Source: Chlorops oryzae
Lineage: Eukaryota; Arthropoda; Insecta; Diptera; Chloropidae
DNA length: 64,000 bases
Direction: 5' to 3'
Assembly: GCA_020466095.1 (NCBI GenBank)
Contig: CM035808.1
Location: 42,751,555-42,815,554 of the forward strand
Part shown: in pieces, positions 57,240 through 64,000 of the stretch
How the letters are laid out: every line of letters begins with the position of its first letter
Numbering within the stretch: position 1 is the stretch's first letter
The notes under the pieces: generated by a model
Databases searched by the model: none
What the model saw: only the letters and a program-made list of their open reading frames with translations
What the model was told of the DNA's origin: nothing
Translations under genes and position numbers: made by a program

Positions 57240-57910
57240 TCATTCGGGTAGTGACTTTTCAAGTTGACGCACGGAGTATGTATGTATGCAGATCTGTGTA
57301 TAAAATGCGCGCCAGCTTAATACGAAAACGATAAAGATTTCGCCGTGCGATAAGGAGCAATATAAAAAATATTGCTTGGACGCTGTCGCTGTCGCTATCG
57401 CTGACGAAACTGACAAGGAAGAGAATATGATGAATTCATTTTCAGTTGAAATGAGCAGCCACCAACCACGACCGAAAACCACGAGACCACGACTCTGACC
57501 ACGACCCCGACGACGACGACGGCATGATCGTTTTACTTGTAAGAGCGGCCGCCGCCGGTGGTGGTGCCGCTTCCAAAAAATGATGCGCTCGATAAGATCT
57601 CTCACGGCTAATATGCGGCTGAAAGGAAGATCCTGCTTTGAACGACTTTTTCTTTGAGCTCCTCAATTCCCAAAAGCAGACTGAGTGTGAACGCTTCCAG
57701 ATCGCTACGGGCTTCAGTCGCTCTGTTTTTTTTCTCTATTTTTTTTTTCAATTTTTTTCATTGCAGGCTTAGTCTCAAACGATCAAGACAGTGCAGGATC
57801 GGATGGACGCACTAAAAACGAAAGCATGAAGGAAACTGCGATTGGGAACATTCAGAGAGAGAGAGAGAGAGAGAAAGAGAGCTTAACGCGTGAGAAGCGA
57901 TCGAAGTGGC
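57240..57910. promoter_or_regulatory. GC-richer, GAGA-containing patch; possible promoter
   Basis: In a long AT-rich stretch this patch has GCGGCCGCCGCCGGTGG, GACCACGACCCCGACGACGA, an initiator-like TTCAGTC at about 57715 and a (GA)n run at 57855-57882. It could be the promoter or first exon of a gene with a distant body. No ORF or splice site settles it or its strand. Confidence 0.25.
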
Positions 57911-58157
57911 CGCTTCAAAGATAAATTACTTTAAATCATTTTTTTAGGTCTTCGGCTCTTCTGGCTGTGATTGCGTACGCAGCCGGCTTCAGATAAAAAG
58001 CGAATTCCAACACGATCAGCAATAAAAATTGTGACTACGAAGCCCTGGCGAGTACGAACGGTGGGAACAGAGGCGTCGGGTGGGAGAATAAAAAAGTGAG
58101 GAAAATTGTTTTGAAAAAATAAAATTTAAGGTCATTCGCTCTCTAAAGGACTCCCAA
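57911..58157. other. Short spacer, no gene
   Basis: Mixed-composition sequence with no gene or repeat recognised. Confidence 0.3.
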
Positions 58158-58374
58158 ATATAGCTGGAGAACTATCGATAGTTGCGACCATCGATAGTCT
58201 CGATAGTCGATAGTCTGAAATATCGATAGTATCGATAGTACTATCGAAGTATTTATTTTACAAATTAAACTAATTTGAATGCAAAATTGCTAGTGATTTC
58301 AATCAAGCATGTTTGAGCTGTTATACATTTCAATTTCCACCATTTAAAAGTTTAAAATTTTAAAATTAAAAGTA

Positions 58375-58600
58375 TGCAAAAGTATCCTTCCTCAATTTAT
58401 ATCACCCAGTAATATAGAAAAAGCCGAAATTTAAAGCCTATCTTACTCAATTTTTCTTACTTTGTATCCATGGTATACACAATTTAGCATGACGCCTATA
58501 TTTCTCATTTGGTTTGAAAAATGTGACACATAAGACTCGTAGAGTTTCTGAAGATTTTTCACGACGCCATGTAGCAAGAAAGTGTGTTAGTTTGTCTTTT
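58375..58600. repeat. Interspersed repeat, copy 2
   Basis: Partner of the repeat at 40910-41295, with the shared blocks in the same order and same orientation. The ends are not defined. Confidence 0.65.
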
Positions 58601-59054
58601 TTATGGGTTTTATAGAGCTGGGGAGCTATTGATAGTTTGATAAACGATAGGTTCAGCAGTCAATAGTTTCAATCATATAGAACTATACTAATTAAAAGCT
58701 ATTACGTACAACACTTTCTATTACGTGGTTAACAAATCGACTTATGGCGTGGTTCACCACAGTTGAACTTTTCACCAAATCATGCCATAACGCGAAAATT
58801 AGGCGAAGTTGCAGCAAGTTCTATATGGTTTCATAATAAATAAAATAATAAATCAAAATTTTTATCGTAAAAATATATCGATATTAGGATTGGCGATATT
58901 GGAAAAACTATCGACAGAACGCATTATCGATATTGTATATTATCGTAAAAATGTATCGATATATCGATAATTTTTTATTCTGCTTTCTTTTGTTGAACGA
59001 AATACCTTTTTTTGAACTTAAAACAAACGTCTCTTTGCCCAAAGCACACTCATA

Positions 59055-59514
59055 CAAGGGCGTACCCAGGGGGTCGATAGTTTCGAATATCAATAAATAG
59101 TGGAAAAGGTTACAACTATTGATCTATCGATAGTGCCATCTTTAGTTTGCCAGCTATAGTATCGATAGTGCCATACATTTTTTTCCATCTCTAACATTCA
59201 GTCGTGCCAGCAAGTAGCAAAAAAAGTGGAAAAATTCCAAATGGAAATAAAACATTAAAAGAGATATATGAAATGTAATAGCCTAAATCATGGGATTTAA
59301 GAAAATTTCACGTTTGACATTTTAAATCAAGACGATTTAAAATTTGTTCTTAAATCTCGTGATTTAGACATATTTAAACAATAGCCTATGAACTATAAAA
59401 GAAAATATAGACCTCCCAGCCATAGATATTTTAAATATTGTTGGAAGCGTGGGGTTTTCGCTTTTTTTTTTTTTTTTTTTGGCCCCCCTTCATTAAATGC
59501 TGGGTACGCCCTTG
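59055..59514. mobile_element. 460-bp hAT-type MITE with 8-bp target duplication
   Basis: Ends CAAGGGCGTACCCAG and CTGGGTACGCCCTTG are exact inverted repeats. The 8-bp direct repeat CACTCATA flanks the element (59047-59054 and 59515-59522). It lies within the CGATA-rich region and contains some of the CGATA motifs. No transposase. Confidence 0.92.
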
Positions 59515-60440
59515 CACTCATATCAAGGAATTGTTTTTCCCAAAACAATCAGTACAATTTCTACCATTCCCAAAAGTCGTCTTGCTTCGTTTGATTTGCA
59601 AAAAACTGCTTGCCGGTCCCCATATTTTTCACCAGAACAATGGACTGACCGACTGAAACTATCATATCCCGGAAGGATCTTTTGCTATGGGTAATATTTA
59701 CTTTAAAAAATTAGTTTCGAGTAGTAAAGAGACTCGCATCTTCATAGAAACAAGCAATTTATTGTTTTCGCACTTAAATATTCATATAATTCTCATTCGC
59801 TTCATGGAATGGGACACATAAGACTGTGGTAAGTCTTGGAAATTTTGAGTGCCGCGAAAGCAGAATTGGGGCTGCGAAATGGCAAAATGTGTCTGGATCT
59901 TTTCAATTTGTGGAGGATGTCTCTTAATGAAGAGGTATGTTTGGTAATCTTAAACTGAGTTAATGAATTTCGATAGATTCAGTAATCGATTATTTCAATT
60001 AACGAAAAGTACAATAATCGATTTTTTCAATAATCGGTTGGTTCAATAATCGATATTGCGATGATAGTTTCTTTAATCGATAGTCAAGTTATCGATAGGT
60101 TCAACAATCGATAGCTCCCATGATTGATATATTAAACAATCGATATTTTCGATAATAGTTTCTAGAATCGATCGTTTCGACTATCGATAATTTTGAAAAT
60201 CGATACTTTTGGTAATCGATAACTTTGATAATCGAAAGATGAATTTTAGAGCGGCTCCCTCCCTAATCTAAATGATTGCATTTTTAGGAATCTGTCCATT
60301 TCAAAAAGAGGAAAGCCCTCTGTCATCGCCAGCACAACCTTTCCAATGCTAAGGTAAATGTTCATGAATCAAAACTATCGATAGTCATCAAAAACTATCG
60401 ATGTTTTCGATAGTTTGAAACCATCGATAGTGCTCTCGAT

Positions 60441-60627
60441 TTTCTCCATCTCTACTCCCAAACCTTTTCCCTTAAAATTCTTAACGCTCTCTAATGCCAC
60501 AATCTTTTTTCCAATAAAAATCAGATAAGACCAACTTCGAGTATAGAAAAACAATCTGAAGTAATTATTTTATTTTTATTTATTCCAATAAAATCCCTCT
60601 AGTTTTCTGGAGTCAGGAATTCCAGGG
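60441..60627. other. 3' flank of the metaxin-2-like gene
   Basis: On the minus strand this follows the stop codon. Two AATAAA hexamers (TTTATT on the plus strand, about 60574-60586) are good candidate polyadenylation signals. Confidence 0.55.
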
Positions 60628-61380
60628 TCAACTTATATATTTGAGCTTAAAATATTCCCTCTCGATGTGGACACATAAATCGATCAAAGTTTTAAAATTA
60701 ACTAAGCTCCTTGCAAGTACTTCGTTACTCAATGGGGTTGTCAGAATGGTGAAGCAATGCCCGAAAACGAGAGCATCCAATTCACATGGCTGGTCACCAC
60801 CGAAATACGGACCATTCGTTTCCTTAAATTTCTCACAAAGTGCTCCACAGCATTTTTCGAACTTTTCGAGAACCTCTTCGAGGGTCAAGTCCTCCCATTG
60901 ATAGGCTCGCAGCAGACGCAAGCAATTCCGACGTTTGACGCATGCGCGTATATAATTTAATGGCCATGGAAAAGCGGTTCTAACTCGTGGAGCTGTTATT
61001 TTCGAGTACACATCTTGGTCTTTGAAACTGATATAAAGTTCTGCCAGTGTGAAAGTATTTTCAGCGTACGTCACGAATGCCCATAATTCATCGTCGATAT
61101 CCTCCTGCAGGCTGTTCACCTTTAATTCGGCAATGTATGTCGCGATAGGTTTAAATTCGGTTAGAACTTTCGTGCCCAACCGAAGCAATGGCAATCTCGA
61201 TAATCGCCCATGCATGGACATGAACTCAGCATTCGACTGGATCTTCACGGAGCATGGTAATTTGCACATTCTCAAATAGGTCGTGACCGCAAGAGTGCTC
61301 GCATTCTCGTGCAACAGACCTTGTAGTAATTCACATGGATGATATAGTTTCGCATTTCCGGGCCAATTTTCGTTATTCAT
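60628..61380 (-). CDS. MTX2: Metaxin-2-like mitochondrial outer membrane protein, single exon
   Basis: A 250-residue ORF matching metaxin-2 along nearly its whole length. Metaxins sit on the cytosolic face of the mitochondrial outer membrane and take part in beta-barrel protein import with SAM50. Seen: an N-terminal thioredoxin/Tom37-like part (LYHPCELLQGLLHENASTL, then LRMCKLPCSVK and NAEFMSMHGRLS). The GST-C-like helical domain follows, with FPWPLNYIRACVKR, the highly conserved PCELDALVFGHCFTILTTPL and a C-terminal IEREYF. There is no intron and no frameshift. The start at 61380 fits the family. The sequence looks fairly diverged from vertebrate MTX2, and I cannot tell from one window whether it is the sole gene or an intronless retrocopy. 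CGATA clusters lie downstream. Confidence 0.85.
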   Translation of the reverse strand: MNNENWPGNAKLYHPCELLQGLLHENASTLAVTTYLRMCKLPCSVKIQSNAEFMSMHGRLSRLPLLRLGTKVLTEFKPIATYIAELKVNSLQEDIDDELWAFVTYAENTFTLAELYISFKDQDVYSKITAPRVRTAFPWPLNYIRACVKRRNCLRLLRAYQWEDLTLEEVLEKFEKCCGALCEKFKETNGPYFGGDQPCELDALVFGHCFTILTTPLSNEVLARSLVNFKTLIDLCVHIEREYFKLKYIS

Positions 61381-61759
61381 TTTTCCGCCATTTTAAAAGC
61401 TCCCGATAGACAGAATTTTATTATTACGAGTCGCAATAGTTCGACCCAAATTCGAAACAAAATTCAATCGAATGCAAATAGTTTGAAGTAAAAGAAAAAT
61501 GAATGTGTGCTAGAATTAGTATAAATACTGGTAACTTACTGGTAGTAGTGTTTCTCTTCTATATTCTCTTATGTTGAGAATTATCGTTGTTTTGATCCTA
61601 CCTTAAAATCCTATACCCAGAATCAGTTCCTCGCACTTGAAAGAATATCTTCCAATTTCAAATTAAAGAAAAAAATTTAAATTTTTAAAGAATTTTTCTT
61701 GAGAAAATGTTTCACTTTATTTTTGTAAAAGTTTTGTACACAAATCCTGACAACTTTAT
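61381..61759. other. Upstream flank of the metaxin-2-like gene
   Basis: AT-rich, presumably the promoter. Nothing specific recognised. Confidence 0.4.
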
Positions 61760-61929
61760 GCCTGGTTTCCAATAGCCCAGGAATTCCTGTTAATATTCAA
61801 CACATGTAAGCATATGGAATCATTTTTGATCATCTCCAGAATTGATGGTAATTGCTTCCATACTTTTCCATTTGTTGAATATTTGCAGTATCAGCTACAT
61901 AGAAAATCCTGCACTATTGGAAGCAAGGC
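61760..61929. mobile_element. 170-bp MITE with GCCTGGTTTCCAATAG ends
   Basis: GCCTGGTTTCCAATAG...AGGA at the left is mirrored by TCCT..CTATTGGAAGCAAGGC at the right, and both arms hold AATATTCAACA or its complement. Related fragments occur near 45407, 47850 and 52560-52735, so the family is repeated in the region. Confidence 0.65.
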
Positions 61930-63386
61930 TTTAAACAGTATTTCAATATTTTTAAATTTTAAAAATAATAAATTTGAAGATTGCTATAGCTGATCTTAAG
62001 CAGTTGTTATCGAAAACAACAACACGATATCCCGGGAATGAATCATTTCAATCACTTACTGAATAATTATCTGCCTTCGACTACACCTCTGTGTTCTCCA
62101 CACGTCACGTTTTTTGGTGAAAATACCAAACGAACATTGGATTTCAAATTCAAAATGGTGTCTATTTGAATTCTGAGTTAGTGAAAGAATAAATAAATAA
62201 AATCAAGCCAAAGAAAAAATTTTAAAAAATATTTATACAAATAGAGGGTGTGTTTTAATCAAGAAAAAGTTTTTTCTTGTGTACTGACGACATTTCAATA
62301 ATTGCCCGACAAGAAACATTTGTCGTAATTAATCAAATGTTGCGCTGGCTGCTCGACTTGAGATTCCATTTGAAATTTCCTACAATCCGAGAGCGTAAAT
62401 TTCGAACGAATTCGCTATTCAAGGGGCTGTGTGGTGCGGCATGCGATCGGGGGATGTCTTTTTTCAATTGACTCCGCCTTTAGTTACACCCATCAATGGC
62501 TATCGTGTGACAAAAAAAAAAAAAAAACAAATAAGTAAATAAATGAAAATCTGAACTCACAAATCACTCTGACGTCCCACAGCCTTAACACTGCTGTGCA
62601 CTTGATTATGTCCATGGTGCATGTCAACATGTCTCGCTGTACAAAAATGTTCTTTGCCCAATTATAAACTACTCGAATATAATTTCCACTTCGATTTCAC
62701 TTTCGAAAAAAATTCCTAGCACGCCCTCGCATTTTTGCATATTCGATTACGAAATTGCAGATCAATGCGAAATAATCGCGATCATATTCGTTGAAAGCGA
62801 AGACGGAGCCATAGACAATTTCAACTGATCATTACACGATGGGGTATGACGGCGTATGAATTATTTGTGACAGTTGTCAATTAAAGCGTCAGACGTTCAT
62901 AAGGAAATTAAGTCCATGCAGACGAGACCGATTATTGAGGAATTTTCATCGACTTCTTCGAAATCATCGGATTTTCCCTTTCATTATCGATTGCTTTAAT
63001 ATTCGAAGTCAATTTCGAGGAAGTCCACAGCCTGCCAAAGAGGATAATCACATAATTTTTATGGACAATTTGCGGTGTGATATTTTGAAGGGGCTTGTCG
63101 GAATGTGATCCTAATTTATAGGTTTATTCAGTACGTCGAGTATTCTTCGAAATATGGATCGTTTAGTTGAGGTAGGTCCCGAAAGTAGTAATCATGACAA
63201 GAAAATTACCATAAGAAACTAATTGAACAAACTTTCTTTTATTGTTATCACATTTAAATCTTTATTAATAGATGCCTATAGAAAAAATATTCATCTTAAA
63301 TAAATAAATTGACTAATTAATGCTAAAACCACAAAATAATCATCTCTAAGATTCCAATCATGAATAAAAAAATGTTCGTGGCTCAC
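61930..63386. other. 1.5 kb without a recognisable gene
   Basis: AT-rich. No exon that would continue the membrane-protein exon at 63387-63610 was found here. Confidence 0.4.
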
Positions 63387-63610
63387 AGATTTCGCAGACT
63401 CCAACTCCAATTAGAGTAAAACCACATCATGATGTTATCAAAACGCTGATACGATGACATTAGTTCATGTAAGGTGATATGTGTGATGGTTGCAGTAACT
63501 GTGAAAAGAGTAGGTACTCCATACAACACGATTGGATACTCTTTTATGCCCGGCTTCGTTAAGACATCTTTTCCCATCAGACGGAAACATTTTAACTCCA
63601 TAAAAGGTCC
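63387..63610 (-). CDS. Isolated membrane-protein-like exon, possibly a chemoreceptor
   Basis: An open stretch with a clean acceptor before it (TTTTTATGTCTTTTAG, then GGACCTTTTATGGAG) and a good donor after it (GTGAGC at 63386-63381). It encodes GPFMELKCFRLMGKDVLTKP followed by a hydrophobic stretch IVLYGVPTLFTVTATITHITL. The pattern (short cytosolic start, F.RLMG.D, then a first membrane helix) resembles the N-terminus of insect odorant receptors. The remaining six helices are not found downstream in the window, so it is either a fragment, a gene with a long intron, or not a receptor at all. Confidence 0.35.
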
Positions 63611-64000
63611 CTAAAAGACATAAAAAGAATTAAAACTAATAGTATAAAAATGTTCAATGAAGATAATGAGACAATCATATCAATGAATTTGATAAATGTA
63701 CACAAAATTTCGACTACATTTCCTGAAAGAACTTGCTAGATATTCCAAGTACCTCTAATTAGTTTTGCTAGCTTGGCTACATACCAATTTTAAATCGATC
63801 TCGAAAAGTGTGTCCGAGGATTAAGTTGCGCGTTTTTGCCGTCTACTATGTCGGCAATAGCTCGTAAAAATATTAATATTTTATTTTCCTGTTTATAACA
63901 AAGTTTTAGCCTTCGACTTGCAGAAAGGAACTGTGGTAATTAATGACCAAAAATACTCCATCTATTATATAAAAATATCAAAAATCTAGCAACACTTTCA
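63611..64000. other. Window end, no gene seen
   Basis: AT-rich sequence to the edge of the window. If the preceding exon belongs to a longer gene, its upstream exons could lie beyond the edge. Confidence 0.35.

Larger units (their letters stand above)
58158..60440. repeat. Clusters of TATCGATA/CGATAG motifs
   Basis: Dozens of CGATA words in both orientations, many as ATCGATAG or TATCGATA. The densest groups are at 58165-58250, 58875-58970, 59085-59170, 59965-60240 and 60370-60440. TATCGATA is the DREF-binding DRE in Drosophila, and CGATA clusters are bound by BEAF-32 at chromatin boundaries. They could equally be a decayed simple repeat. An hAT MITE sits in the middle. Confidence 0.6.

Overview
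The window looks like nuclear DNA of a higher fly (Diptera, Brachycera). A tephritid or a relative is my guess, but that is inference. Support: AT-rich DNA, short GT-AG introns, a ZAD zinc-finger gene (an insect-expanded class), proteins close to known fly and animal families, and dense small inverted-repeat transposons. There are no bacterial operons or ribosome binding sites.

Layout. 0.4-3.2 kb: a p24/TMED cargo receptor (opossum-like, +) lies tail to tail with the ribosome biogenesis factor NOP53 (-, five exons, one apparent frameshift). 3.3-7.2 kb: a cluster of small inverted-repeat elements. 7.2-10.2 kb: a DNAJC25-type ER J-protein (+) and a ZAD-C2H2 zinc-finger gene (-), tail to tail. 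10.2-12.4 kb: repeats with a tRNA-like SINE head. 12.4-14.9 kb: the complete bifunctional mRNA capping enzyme (-, eight exons) with an in-frame extension after its stop codon.

15.3-28.4 kb is a transposon nest. It holds a 2-kb hAT-type foldback element with an 8-bp target duplication, an I/R1-like LINE fragment with an intact RNase H, a 4.4-kb inverted-repeat structure with other elements inside, a PIF/Harbinger-like element with a MADF ORF, and several MITEs. 28.4-39.3 kb is gene-rich: DCAF6 (+, WD40 CUL4 adaptor), MGRN1 (-, RING E3 ligase) and XXYLT1 (+, Notch O-glucose xylosyltransferase), with three MITEs between the last two. 40.0-42.1 kb: a dead mariner and an 800-bp CAT/CAA minisatellite.

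43-60.6 kb has no convincing gene. It holds nested repeats, microsatellites, a GC-richer promoter-like patch near 57.5 kb and clusters of TATCGATA/CGATA motifs at 58.1-60.4 kb. 60.6-61.4 kb carries a single-exon metaxin-2-like gene (-). The window ends with one isolated membrane-protein-like exon near 63.4-63.6 kb.

The host genes are mostly housekeeping: secretory cargo sorting, ribosome assembly, ER chaperoning, mRNA capping, ubiquitination, Notch glycosylation and mitochondrial import. They do not form one pathway. I found no new defence or metabolic system. The most unusual content is the layered inverted-repeat transposon landscape, the possible stop-codon readthrough in the capping enzyme, and an empty-site/filled-site pair that marks the LINE insertion.
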